Of a stretch of 56,285 nucleotides of DNA, positions 9,247 through 18,048 are shown one piece after another (within the stretch, counting starts at the first letter, position 1; every line of letters starts with the position of its first letter). The stretch lies in the NCBI GenBank assembly GCA_035515475.1, contig DATJBF010000087.1:1-56285 (forward strand), in the 5' to 3' direction. A model generated the notes under the pieces. The model was not told where the DNA came from and did not search any database. It saw only the letters and a list, made by a program, of their open reading frames with translations. The DNA is from DATJBF01 sp035515475 (GTDB lineage Bacteria; Verrucomicrobiota; Verrucomicrobiia; Palsa-1439). Both the position numbers and the translations under genes were made by a program.

Positions 9247-10527
9247 TCAGGGGATCTCGATGGGCCCGATTTGTGGAACCAGCAGGTGGAAGATCAACCA
9301 GGTGACAAGGTACGCGGCGCCGCACAGCAGCAGGATTTGATCGTACGCACCGGTGCTTTGGAGAATGTGGCCGACGAGCCATGAAAATCCCATGGCGGAC
9401 ACTGAAGAGAACATGCCCCCGAGCCCGACCACCGACGCAACCGCACGTTTGGGGAAAATGTCAGAGACGACCGTATACATCGTGGCCGACCACCCCTGGT
9501 TTGCCGCCGTAGCCAGCGCAAAGAAGCTTGTCGCCAACCAAACACTTCGTGTGTGCGTCGCCAGTGCGACGGGCACCGCGCCGCAAGCGCAGGCCAACGC
9601 GGCGGTCTTCCTTGCCCAGTTCAGCGACCAGCCGCGTTGGAGAAGCCAGCCCGACAACCCGCCCCCCGCAATGCTCCCCAAGCCGGTCACCAGGTAAACC
9701 GCCACAAGCGGCGGCCCGAAATCCTTGAGGTTCAGCCCGAATTGCTTGTTGAAAAAATCCGGCAGCCAGAAGAGGTAAAACCACCACACCGGCGCGGTGA
9801 TGAGACCGCAAACTACGTACGCCCACGTTTGGCGGTAGCCGAGAACCTTTTTCCACGGCAATCTCTCCGGAAGGAACGCCTGTCCGTCGCCTCGAACGAA
9901 AGCGCGTTCATTCGGTTTCAGCCGGCGCGATCTCTCGGGCAGGTCGTAGAACGCGAACCAGAACAGCAGCCAGACGAATCCACTGGCACCCAGAACAGCA
10001 AACGCGGTCCGCCAGCCGAATTCCAGCGTCAGCCAGGGGACGAGAACCGGCGCGACGATGACGCCCACGCTCGAGCCGGTGTTGAAAATACCCGTCGCCA
10101 GCGAGCGCTCCTGTTGCGGGAACCATTCCGTGACGGATTGGATGGCTGTGGGGAAGTTCCCGGACTCGGCCAAACCCAGGCCGAATCGCACGCTGCCGAA
10201 GCCCAACACCGACCTTGCCAGTGCGTGGGCCATGGCCGCCAAACTCCAGAACCCGACCGAAAGCGCGTAGGCGTTCTTCGTCCCGACCCACTCAATGAAC
10301 GGACCCGTGAGCACTTGCCCGACGGCGTACGCGGCGTGGAACGCCATGACGATGTGGCCGTAGTCCTCCTCGCTCCAATGGAATAGCGTCGAAAGATGCG
10401 GCTTGAGGATCCCAATGATTTGCCGGTCCATGTAGTTGATCAGCGTCGCGAAAAACAGCAGCGCACAGACTGTCCAACGGAACTTCCCGACCCGGGGATG
10501 GGGCCGGGCAAGACTCGGAGCGGCCAT
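9247..10527 (-). CDS. MFS transporter, hexuronate (ExuT-like) type
   Basis: 426 residues from the ATG at 10527; an in-frame TTG at 10548 could add seven residues, and neither has a clear ribosome binding site. About twelve membrane segments are visible. NYMDRQIIG in the first segment, ESGNFPTAI followed by EWFP, and GSSVGVIVAP are typical of the anion:cation symporter family, which includes ExuT (galacturonate/glucuronate) and sugar-acid carriers. Proton-coupled uptake of galacturonate or an unsaturated uronate fits the six pectin-cleaving enzymes nearby, but that substrate is inferred from context. It is divergent from the regulators at 10744 and 11990, the usual arrangement for a regulated transporter. 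Confidence 0.85.
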   Translation of the reverse strand: MAAPSLARPHPRVGKFRWTVCALLFFATLINYMDRQIIGILKPHLSTLFHWSEEDYGHIVMAFHAAYAVGQVLTGPFIEWVGTKNAYALSVGFWSLAAMAHALARSVLGFGSVRFGLGLAESGNFPTAIQSVTEWFPQQERSLATGIFNTGSSVGVIVAPVLVPWLTLEFGWRTAFAVLGASGFVWLLFWFAFYDLPERSRRLKPNERAFVRGDGQAFLPERLPWKKVLGYRQTWAYVVCGLITAPVWWFYLFWLPDFFNKQFGLNLKDFGPPLVAVYLVTGLGSIAGGGLSGWLLQRGWSLNWARKTAALACACGAVPVALATHTRSVWLATSFFALATAANQGWSATMYTVVSDIFPKRAVASVVGLGGMFSSVSAMGFSWLVGHILQSTGAYDQILLLCGAAYLVTWLIFHLLVPQIGPIEIP

Positions 10528-10670
10528 GGCGAATGGTTTCGTGCCCAATTGATCTGCGCTTCTCGTGATAACCAGATTGACCCGATTTGGAGTTGGAAGA
10601 CAAGGCTCGCGTCGTCAAAACTCTAGCGTGGTGACTGGACGACGACAAGTGGAAGTTTCTGCGGCAACCA

Positions 10671-10680
10671 CTGAAAAAAC
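10671..10680 (+). promoter_or_regulatory. TGAAAAAAC element, copy 1, in the transporter-regulator intergenic region
   Basis: CTGAAAAAAC followed by TGCGTCAGG lies between the divergent transporter and first regulator. A similar element with GTCAGTGG after it follows at 10707. The pair could be an operator for XylR-type regulators, which bind direct repeats. Confidence 0.3.
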
Positions 10681-10706
10681 TGCGTCAGGGATATGGGCGT
10701 TACACG

Positions 10707-10717
10707 CTTGAAAAAAC
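10707..10717 (+). promoter_or_regulatory. CTTGAAAAAAC element, copy 2, 27 bp before first regulator start
   Basis: CTTGAAAAAAC is repeated exactly at 11954-11964 before the second regulator. The segment between it and the coding part differs by one base in length, so the conservation is out of frame and argues for a DNA-level role (operator or promoter) rather than coding. Confidence 0.35.
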
Positions 10718-10743
10718 GTCAGTGGCCGCTTCATTCTAATCGC

Positions 10744-11907
10744 ATGCGAAAGCGCCAACGCCGAGTCTTATTGGTGATGGGCTTCTACGACTACCGGCTT
10801 CAGCGGGGCATCGAGAGGTACGCGCAGGAGCACGGCTGGCACCTGTCGCCCCAGGTGACGCGGGAACGGGTGATTCCTTGGGGATGGAACGGAGATGGCA
10901 TCCTGGCGTGGCTGGCGGCGGGCGATGACCTGGCGGAATTCGTCGTCCGCGCCAAGAAACCGACGGTCGATTTCAGTTTCCGCCGGCCCCACTTGAAATT
11001 CGCTCGCGTGCTTACCGATCACGCGAAAATATCGCAGCTCGTGGCCGATCATTTCCTGTCCCGCGGGTTCAGGAATTACATCTTCTACAGCAACTACGAG
11101 AATTGGTCCTTTGCGGAACGGGGCGACGCATTCATCAACGCCCTGCAGCAGGCCGGTCAGAAATGCATCTGGCTGCGCTGGAACGAGCAGACCGCTTACC
11201 ACCCGGCAGGACGCTATGAAAAATGGAGATACAAGCGCAAATGGCTGGCGACGCAACTTAAAAAGGCGCCCAAACCGCTCGCGGTCTTTGCGGCTACGGA
11301 TTGGATGGCGGTCGACGTACTGGAAACCTGTGAGGCGGCCGGACTGAGCGTGCCGGAGGAAGTTGCCATCGTCGGCTCCGACAACTTCCTGCTGGCTGTG
11401 GAAACCATGCGGACCCCAATTTCCACGGTGGAACCCAATTTGGAAGGAATGGGATATCGGGGCGCCGCTTTGTTGGAGGACCTGATGGATGGCCAGCCGC
11501 CGCCCAAGGAACCGATTCGCTGGCCGCCGTCAGGGTTGATTGTGCGCAAGAGCAGCGATCTGTTCGCCGTGAATCACGAGGGCATTGCCCGGAGCCTGCG
11601 CTTCATCTGGAAACACTATCACGAGCCGATTGCTGTTGGTGATCTGGCCCGCGTGGCCGCCATGTCACTGCGCGGGTTTCATCAGGCGTTTCTGGAGCAC
11701 ATCGGCCGGCCACCCGGTGCCGAATTGCAGCGCGTCCGCATCGAACGAGCGAAACACCTGTTGACCTCGTCCACCGAGAAAACGGAAGATGTCGCCGCCC
11801 GATGCGGTTACCAGAGCGTCAATAGTTTTTGGGTCGCCTTTCGGAAGGCCACGGGAATGTCGCCCAAACAATATCGCCAGAAGTACGGCTATCATCCAGC
11901 GGTCTAA
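10744..11907 (+). CDS. XylR-type transcriptional regulator (LacI-like sensor + AraC DNA-binding domain), copy 1
   Basis: 387 residues from the ATG at 10744. An upstream in-frame ATG at 10693 exists, but I prefer 10744 because it gives exactly the length of the paralogue and because DNA conservation upstream is out of frame. Residues about 1-275 form a periplasmic-binding-protein/LacI-like sensor (RRVLLVMGFYDYRLQRGIERY, then VAIVGSDN and PISTVEPNLEGMGYRGA, typical of XylR). Residues about 285-387 hold an AraC domain with two helix-turn-helix units (DLARVAAMSLRGFHQAF and GYQSVNSFWVAFRKATGMSP). It probably binds a sugar or uronate and activates neighbouring pectin genes; ligand and targets are inferred from position. 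Confidence 0.85.
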   Translation: MRKRQRRVLLVMGFYDYRLQRGIERYAQEHGWHLSPQVTRERVIPWGWNGDGILAWLAAGDDLAEFVVRAKKPTVDFSFRRPHLKFARVLTDHAKISQLVADHFLSRGFRNYIFYSNYENWSFAERGDAFINALQQAGQKCIWLRWNEQTAYHPAGRYEKWRYKRKWLATQLKKAPKPLAVFAATDWMAVDVLETCEAAGLSVPEEVAIVGSDNFLLAVETMRTPISTVEPNLEGMGYRGAALLEDLMDGQPPPKEPIRWPPSGLIVRKSSDLFAVNHEGIARSLRFIWKHYHEPIAVGDLARVAAMSLRGFHQAFLEHIGRPPGAELQRVRIERAKHLLTSSTEKTEDVAARCGYQSVNSFWVAFRKATGMSPKQYRQKYGYHPAV

Positions 11908-11953
11908 GCGGGAGCCGATCGCTCCATGCCTCGGTTCTGGCCGTGGTTGTATG

Positions 11954-11964
11954 CTTGAAAAAAC
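11954..11964 (+). promoter_or_regulatory. CTTGAAAAAAC element before second regulator
   Basis: It is identical over 11 bp to the element at 10707-10717 and sits 25 bp before the homologous start codon. The CATTCTAAT that follows is also shared; together they could be operator or promoter parts. Confidence 0.35.
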
Positions 11965-11989
11965 CTGCCGATCAACGCATTCTAATCCA

Positions 11990-13153
11990 GTGCGAAAGCG
12001 TCAGCGGCGGGTGCTCCTCGTGTTGGGCTGGTATGACTACCGGCTTCAGTGCGGTATCGAGAAGTACGCCCAAGAGCACCGCTGGCACCTGTCGCCCAAG
12101 GTGACGCGCGAACGGGTGATTCCTTGGGGATGGGATGGAGATGGCATCCTGGCCTGGCTGGCAGAGGGCGATGATCTGGCGGAGTTCGTCGTCCGGGCCA
12201 GGAAACCAACGGTCGATTTCAGTTTCCGCCGGCCGCACTTGAAGTTTCCCCGGGTCCTCTATGATCACGCCCAATCCGCGCGGCTCGTTGCCGAACATTT
12301 CCTGTCTCGCGGTTTCACCCATTTCATCTATTACGAAGATTTTGATAATTGGTCGTTTGAAGAACGAGGCCGGGCGTTCGTCGACGCGTTGAATCGCGCC
12401 GGAAAAGAATGCCGCTGGTTGCGCTGGCGTCGGCCGGCAACCTCGTCCCCTGCTGGCCGTTATCACGAATGGAAACGCAAACGCAAATGGTTGGCGGCCG
12501 AGTTGATCAACTCGCCGAAACCCGTGGCGGTGTTTGCGCCCAGCGACTGGATGGCGGTGGACATCCTGGAAACATGTGAGAGCGTTGCGCTGCCGGTGCC
12601 GGAGCAAGTCGCCATTGTCGGGGCTGACAACCTCTTGTTGGCGGCCGACACCATGCGAACGCCCATTACCACCGTGGATCCCAACCTCGAAGCCATGGGG
12701 TATCAGGGAGCCGCCCTGCTGGACGAGTTGATGGATGGCAAGCCGCCCCCCAAAGAACCGATCCGCGTGCCGCCGGTCGGTTTGATTGTGCGCAAGAGCA
12801 GCGATCTGTTTGCCGTGAATCACGAAGGTGTCGCCCGCAGTCTGCGCTTCATGGGGAAACACTACCACGAGCCGATTGGCGTCAGTGATCTGGCCCGCGT
12901 GGCCGCCATGTCATTGCGCGGGTTTCACCAGGCGTTTCTCGATCACATCGGCCGGTCGCCCGGCGGCGAATTGCAGCGGGTCCGCATCGAGCGGGCGAAA
13001 GAACTGCTGACCTCTTCCGCCGAGAAGACCGAGATCGTTGCCGCCAAGAGCGGTTACCAAAGCGTCAACAGTTTCTGGGTCGCCTTTCGCAAGGCGACCG
13101 GAATGTCCCCCAACCAGTATCGCCGGAAGTTCAGTCGTCACCTGGAAAGTTGA
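11990..13153 (+). CDS. XylR-type transcriptional regulator, tandem paralogue (copy 2)
   Basis: 387 residues from a GTG at 11990, the position aligned with the ATG of copy 1; an in-frame ATG at 11951 would add 13 residues. It aligns with copy 1 end to end (WGWxGDGILAWL, VDFSFRRPHLKF, NHEGxARSLRF and the AraC helices are shared), so it is a tandem duplicate. Differences concentrate in the middle of the sensor, for example around residues 110-165 (YYEDFDNWSFEERGRAFVD versus YSNYENWSFAERGDAFIN), where effector contacts would lie. Both DNA-binding domains look intact. The likely result is two regulators with overlapping sites but different ligands, or an escape from dosage constraint. Start choice is uncertain. 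Confidence 0.85.
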   Translation: MRKRQRRVLLVLGWYDYRLQCGIEKYAQEHRWHLSPKVTRERVIPWGWDGDGILAWLAEGDDLAEFVVRARKPTVDFSFRRPHLKFPRVLYDHAQSARLVAEHFLSRGFTHFIYYEDFDNWSFEERGRAFVDALNRAGKECRWLRWRRPATSSPAGRYHEWKRKRKWLAAELINSPKPVAVFAPSDWMAVDILETCESVALPVPEQVAIVGADNLLLAADTMRTPITTVDPNLEAMGYQGAALLDELMDGKPPPKEPIRVPPVGLIVRKSSDLFAVNHEGVARSLRFMGKHYHEPIGVSDLARVAAMSLRGFHQAFLDHIGRSPGGELQRVRIERAKELLTSSAEKTEIVAAKSGYQSVNSFWVAFRKATGMSPNQYRRKFSRHLES

Positions 13154-13634
13154 AGGCGGCGCGGCCGACCGACCAAGTCTCGCCCCGCCGGCTCTTGTCG
13201 CTCGGCACACATTATTCAAATTGTTTTGCAGGATTGCCAAATTGACGCCTCGCGACAGAAGTCCTTATTATCCCGAGGGTGTGGGAACGCGGGTCCGAGC
13301 TGTCTGGTAACACTGGTTCCCGGTCATGGGGCCAACGTGTGCGACGGCCGGAGCGAGTCCAAATTTGGACAATCCAGCGTTTTCTGAGAATGGGATCGGC
13401 GCTCACGAGCGCGGCCGTGACGGGAAAGAGCAACAGGATGACTAACAAAAGTTGCCTGCATTCACGACTCGGTGAATTCTGTCCCCGCGACCGCGCTCCT
13501 AGTTTTCGTATCGATGAGATGGCATAGAGTTGGCTTCTTGTCACCGATCAGCTTCAGGTGGCAGGAGGACCCGTGGGAACAAGCGTCAGCACGGTAGGAC
13601 ACCGGTGGAATCAAGAGAGGAATCAGGAGCCGTC
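13154..13634. other. Long upstream region of the pectinesterase gene
   Basis: These 481 bases hold no supported gene. They contain a perfect 12-bp palindrome, TCCAAATTTGGA, at 13358-13369, overlapping a CAATCCAG site (13370-13377), so TGGACAATCCA is itself an imperfect palindrome. The ribosome binding site AGGAG at 13625-13629 ends the region. Confidence 0.5.
13358..13377. promoter_or_regulatory. Overlapping palindromes TCCAAATTTGGA / TGGACAATCCA
   Basis: A perfect 12-bp palindrome is followed immediately by the shared CAATCCAG octamer, about 260 bp before the pectinesterase start. A dimeric repressor site is the simplest reading, with no direct proof. Confidence 0.35.
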
Positions 13635-16600
13635 ATGAACTCGATGAGTAATTCACGAAGAATTCGGCGTACGCTGCATCAATCAACCAGACACTTCGCT
13701 ATCGGGGTGTTGACCCTCACGTTGGGGTTGCTGCTGGGCGCAGGCAACAGCCGTGCGGCTACTTCTTATACCTGGACCAATACCACTGCCGGGACCGACT
13801 ACTGGCAGGACGCCAACGCGTGGAGCCCGGTCGGTGTCCCCGGAGCAAGCGACACGGCAACCTTTGCCTTCTCGGGCACGTTGGACGTGATCGTCACCAA
13901 CAGCGTTCTAAATGTTGCCAACTTCAATTTCGGCAGCAGTGCGGCTGCCGCCAGTCTCGCCGTTCTGACGCTGGACCTGGGCACGAATGCCGTGACCGGT
14001 ACCAGCGGCGATACGACCAGTGCCTCGAACTTCGTCATCGGCCAGAGTTCCGGGGGCGGCACGACGATTGTTTACGTTGCGGGCTCCCCTCTTCCGGGCG
14101 GGCTGTTGTGCACCAACGCGGGTGGCACTCCCCGGATGATCATCGGCCGAAATGCACCGGGCCAGCTATGGATCACCAATGGTGCCGCGGTCAGTGGCAA
14201 CACAATCTTCGGAAACGCCGCCGGCGCAAATGGCTCGAAATTGGTGGTCAGCGGCACTTCGTATTTCACGAATTCTGGTACCTTTTCAGTCGGCAACTCG
14301 GGGGGAGTCGGCGGTCACTCGATCGTGATCTGCAATGGGGCTTCCATGACTCTGATGCAGAATTTCGCCCTCTCGGCCCAGTCCTCCAGCTACAACTCAT
14401 TTCTTGTGGACTCGAACGGAACGCTGTTCACCAAGAACATCGCCGGAGCCAAGGTTGGCGCCATCGGTGTGACAAGTAGTTCATCGAACGACACGATGAC
14501 GGTCCAAAATGGCAGCATCTGGGATAATGGCAACGGCGGCATCGCGATCGGGGCCATTGCTGCTAATCAAGCAAACAATGCGCTGATCGTTGGCAATAAC
14601 GGAGTCGTCTCCAACGCTACGTTCGTGAACATCGGGACGGCAAGCTCACTGATTATTTCAGGTGGTGTTCTCAGCATATCGGCCGGCGTTACCAACAACT
14701 CGGGCACGGTCCAGGGCTACGGCACCATTAACGGCAACACCTTCTTCACGGGGACAGGAACATTGACGCCCGGCTTCGGCACCTCGGTCGGGACGCTCGC
14801 TATCTCCAACAGCGTGACGCTCGTCTCCGGCTCGACGACGGTCATCAAGCTGGACAAAGCGCAAGCCGGCAGTAACGATTTGCTGAACGTCTTCGGCACC
14901 CTTTCGGAGGCTGGAGCGTTGACGGTCAACAACGTTGGCGCGGCGCTGGTCGGTGGTGATACGTTCAAGATCTTCGCCTTCGGAAGCGAGTCCGGCGATT
15001 TCGGCACGACCAACCTGCCGTCGTTGAGCGGCACGCTGATCTGGGACACCTCGCAGTTAGGGCCTCAAGGCACGATCTCCGTGATTCTCCCGGCCAGCAT
15101 CACCGGCCCGGATAATCAGGCCGTGCTCACCAACACCGACGTCACCATCAGCACGGTGGCGACCGGCGTGCCCGCCCCCAGCTTGCAGTGGCAACTGGGC
15201 GGCGTCAACTTGACGGATGGCGCCACCGGCAACGGCTCGACGATTTCCGGCAGCACGAGCGAAGCGTTGACGATTCTCAATGCCCAGGTTGCTGACAGCG
15301 GGCAATACTGTTTGATCGCCAATAACAGCGGCGGCGCGGTGACCAACTGCATGATGTTGACAGTCGCCGAGAGTAACGCCGTTTGCACGGTCGGCGGTCC
15401 GACAGACCAATACGTGCTTTTGGGCAACGACGCCGTGTTCAGCGCCTCGGTCGCCGGCATCCCCACTTGCGATCTGCAATGGCAGGAAAATGGCGTTGAT
15501 ATTCTCGGCGCCACAGAACCTTCGATTACCGTGCCCAATGTCCAGTTGGCGCAGGATGGGTACATCTATTCCATCATTGCGAGCAACAGCGAGGGTTCGG
15601 CAACCAACAGCGCCACGTTGCATGTCATAGTCCCGATCGCCATCACGGGGCAGCCGCAAAGTCTCGTGGTCACACAATCTCAGGCCGCGTCGTTCACGGT
15701 AACGGCCACCGGTACCAATCCGAACTACCAGTGGAAGAAGAACAACGTGTCGATCAACAACGCCACCAACGACACCTACATGATTGCCAGCGCCCAACCG
15801 TCGGATATGGGCAACTATTCGGTGTACGTCTACAACGTCGACAGTTCGGCCACCAGCAGCAATGCATCGCTGACCGTTAATTCGGTCATGACGCCCTCGG
15901 TCACGCCGTCCAACGGGGTTTCGGGAGTGTGTTACGACACGCCGTTGTACATGGCCTTTGACCGGCCGGTGGTCTTAAACAACTCGGGCAAGATCCAGAT
16001 CTTCAACGTGACCAGCACCAACCCCGTGGATACGCTCGATATGAGCCTGAACGACGCCAACGGCGCGCAACCACGGACCATCGCCAACGACACCAGCTAC
16101 TCCTACAACGTCTTCCCAGTGATCATCACGGGCACCACCGCGGCAATCTACCCGCATGCGGGAGCGATGACGTCGAACCAGACGTATTATGTCACCGTGG
16201 ATCCCGGCACGTTCGCCGAGACCAACGGGGCGCTGTTTGCTGGGGTCACCGACACCAACGCGTGGCGATTTACCACCAAGTCTGCCCCGTCGAATCCGAA
16301 TAATGTGGTTGTGGCTGCCGATGGCAGCGGTGACTTCTGCACGGTGCAGGGTGTGTTGGACTCTCTGCCCACGGGCAACACCACCCCGACATTGGCCAAC
16401 ATTCACAATGGCACCTACACGGAACTCATCGACACCCGGTACAAGAACAACGTCACGTTCCGCGGCCAGGATCGTTACCAGACGATTATCAAGTACGCCA
16501 ACAACAGCGCCCTCAATGGCAGCACGCATAACCGCATCGTGATCAAAGTGTTCTCCAATGACATCGTGTTTGACAACCTCACCGTGACCAACAGCACGGT

Positions 16601-17834
16601 CAGCCATAGCGCGCAGGCCGAGTGCTTCATGCTCGAGGCGAACATCAAACACTTCATTCTGAACAACGCCGAGGCCCATAGCTATCTGGACACGATCGAC
16701 AGCAACACCGGCGGCACACAGGGGTACATCAACAACTGCTTGGTCCGGGGCGATCAGGATGTCATCTGGGGGAACGGCAATCTGTTCATCAATAACAGCG
16801 AAATCAGAACTCTGGCGGCCAACGGATCCTCTACTCAGGCACGAACCGATAACCCGGGCTCCGGGTCGAACGGCATGTCGTTCGTACATTGCCGGATCAC
16901 GGAGGACAGCGGCAGTGTCACCAATTGCCTCTTGGGCCGGTCCCTGGGCAACAACGACGGCAACGTGGTCTATAGCTACTGCAACTTCGGCACCAACTTG
17001 ATCGGCTGGACGGATGGCGCGACTTCCCGTTATTGGGAATATGCGAACAGCAATCTGGACGGCACGGCCGCGGCTCCAGTGTGGGCGCCAGCCAACCAGC
17101 CAACTGAGTACTTGACCAACGGTGATTCCAGGCTGGCTTGTGCCCTAAATCCTTCGTGCTGGTTGAACGGCTGGAACCCGTCACTGGCCCCCAATATCCT
17201 GAGCTCACCCACGAACCTGACCGTCAATTCCGGTCAGCCGGCGGCGTTCAGTGTGACCGCCACCGGCATCCCGGACCCAACGTATCAATGGCTCCACGTG
17301 GGGACCAATTTGGTCGGGGCAACCGCCGCCACGCTCTCGATCGCGAGCGCGGTTCCTGACGATGCCGGCGTGTACTCCGTAATCGTATCGACCACGGGTG
17401 GCAGCGTCACCAACAGCGCCACCCTGACCGTGATACCCACGGCGTTCGAGTCGTGGCAGCTTGCGCACTTCGGGTGCACCATCTGTCCGCAGGCGTTACC
17501 CACGGCGGACCCCGATGGTGATGGCCAGGACAACGAGGCCGAATACCTGGCGGGCACCGACCCCATGAGTAGCGCGTCGGCACTGCGGATCACCTCCGCC
17601 GCACGCGCGGGTGATAACGTGGCCATCACATGGACGACGTCCGGTGGGCATACCAACGTTGTGCAGGTCACCGCGGGCGATGGGAACGGCAACTTCGCCA
17701 CCAACGACTTTGCCGATATTGCTGGATCAACGGCGATCATTCCCGGCAGCGGCGATGCGACGAACAACTACACCGACGTGGGCGGCGCAACCAATGCGCC
17801 ATCCCGCTTCTATCGAATCCGGCTGGTACCGTAG
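13635..17834 (+). CDS. Secreted multidomain pectinesterase (CE8) with PATR and Ig-like domains
   Basis: 1399 residues. The ATG at 13635 follows AGGAG (13625-13629) and starts a long-n-region signal peptide ending near residue 41 (LLLGAGNSRA). Order: beta-strand/PATR region (about 42-480); three Ig-like domains (about 489-750); an SbsA-like Ig domain (about 755-880); pectinesterase beta-helix (about 890-1165) with DGSGDFCTVQ, QAECFML and DQDVIWG; a fourth Ig-like domain (about 1189-1268); the shared C-terminal module from 1271. CE8 removes methyl esters from homogalacturonan, opening it to GH28 and PL1. Oddity: the usual LGRPW motif reads LGRSL, so the Arg is kept but the Trp that packs in the active site is missing, and GTxDFIFG is replaced by DQDVIWG. 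Activity is likely but should not be assumed. Confidence 0.85.
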   Translation: MNSMSNSRRIRRTLHQSTRHFAIGVLTLTLGLLLGAGNSRAATSYTWTNTTAGTDYWQDANAWSPVGVPGASDTATFAFSGTLDVIVTNSVLNVANFNFGSSAAAASLAVLTLDLGTNAVTGTSGDTTSASNFVIGQSSGGGTTIVYVAGSPLPGGLLCTNAGGTPRMIIGRNAPGQLWITNGAAVSGNTIFGNAAGANGSKLVVSGTSYFTNSGTFSVGNSGGVGGHSIVICNGASMTLMQNFALSAQSSSYNSFLVDSNGTLFTKNIAGAKVGAIGVTSSSSNDTMTVQNGSIWDNGNGGIAIGAIAANQANNALIVGNNGVVSNATFVNIGTASSLIISGGVLSISAGVTNNSGTVQGYGTINGNTFFTGTGTLTPGFGTSVGTLAISNSVTLVSGSTTVIKLDKAQAGSNDLLNVFGTLSEAGALTVNNVGAALVGGDTFKIFAFGSESGDFGTTNLPSLSGTLIWDTSQLGPQGTISVILPASITGPDNQAVLTNTDVTISTVATGVPAPSLQWQLGGVNLTDGATGNGSTISGSTSEALTILNAQVADSGQYCLIANNSGGAVTNCMMLTVAESNAVCTVGGPTDQYVLLGNDAVFSASVAGIPTCDLQWQENGVDILGATEPSITVPNVQLAQDGYIYSIIASNSEGSATNSATLHVIVPIAITGQPQSLVVTQSQAASFTVTATGTNPNYQWKKNNVSINNATNDTYMIASAQPSDMGNYSVYVYNVDSSATSSNASLTVNSVMTPSVTPSNGVSGVCYDTPLYMAFDRPVVLNNSGKIQIFNVTSTNPVDTLDMSLNDANGAQPRTIANDTSYSYNVFPVIITGTTAAIYPHAGAMTSNQTYYVTVDPGTFAETNGALFAGVTDTNAWRFTTKSAPSNPNNVVVAADGSGDFCTVQGVLDSLPTGNTTPTLANIHNGTYTELIDTRYKNNVTFRGQDRYQTIIKYANNSALNGSTHNRIVIKVFSNDIVFDNLTVTNSTVSHSAQAECFMLEANIKHFILNNAEAHSYLDTIDSNTGGTQGYINNCLVRGDQDVIWGNGNLFINNSEIRTLAANGSSTQARTDNPGSGSNGMSFVHCRITEDSGSVTNCLLGRSLGNNDGNVVYSYCNFGTNLIGWTDGATSRYWEYANSNLDGTAAAPVWAPANQPTEYLTNGDSRLACALNPSCWLNGWNPSLAPNILSSPTNLTVNSGQPAAFSVTATGIPDPTYQWLHVGTNLVGATAATLSIASAVPDDAGVYSVIVSTTGGSVTNSATLTVIPTAFESWQLAHFGCTICPQALPTADPDGDGQDNEAEYLAGTDPMSSASALRITSAARAGDNVAITWTTSGGHTNVVQVTAGDGNGNFATNDFADIAGSTAIIPGSGDATNNYTDVGGATNAPSRFYRIRLVP
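17445..17834 (+). repeat. Shared C-terminal module, copy 2 (pectinesterase)
   Basis: It starts FESWQLAHFGC, has the loop DPDGDGQDNEAEYLAGTDP and ends TNAPSRFYRIRLVP. The FGCTICPQA insertion near its start is shared in type with copy 5 (FGCTNLAICPQA), giving a Cys pair not present in copies 1, 3 and 4. Confidence 0.85.
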
Positions 17835-18048
17835 GATGCCCTGAAAGTCAGCGTCCGGGTTCGCGTGTAAGTATCGTCGGAGCTGGGTCTTGTGCTCCTG
17901 CGCCGGAGTTGTGCGCTGTCCCTTCACTCGGGCCAGCCCCGTCCAACAGCCTTGGCAATGAGCTTGCCAACGAATCTGCCAGAGTGCTAAAATCCAAGGC
18001 GCATTCGAGGTGAGTTAGGGCGGGATTGATCTCTCGAGGCTGTCAGTC

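Noticed and set aside
17982..17990. GAGTGCTAA, the right half of a CIRCE (HrcA) operator, before the GH28 gene at 18049
   Set aside because: The left half at the correct spacing (TTGCCAACG) matches only 4 of 9 bases, and the gene is not a chaperone.
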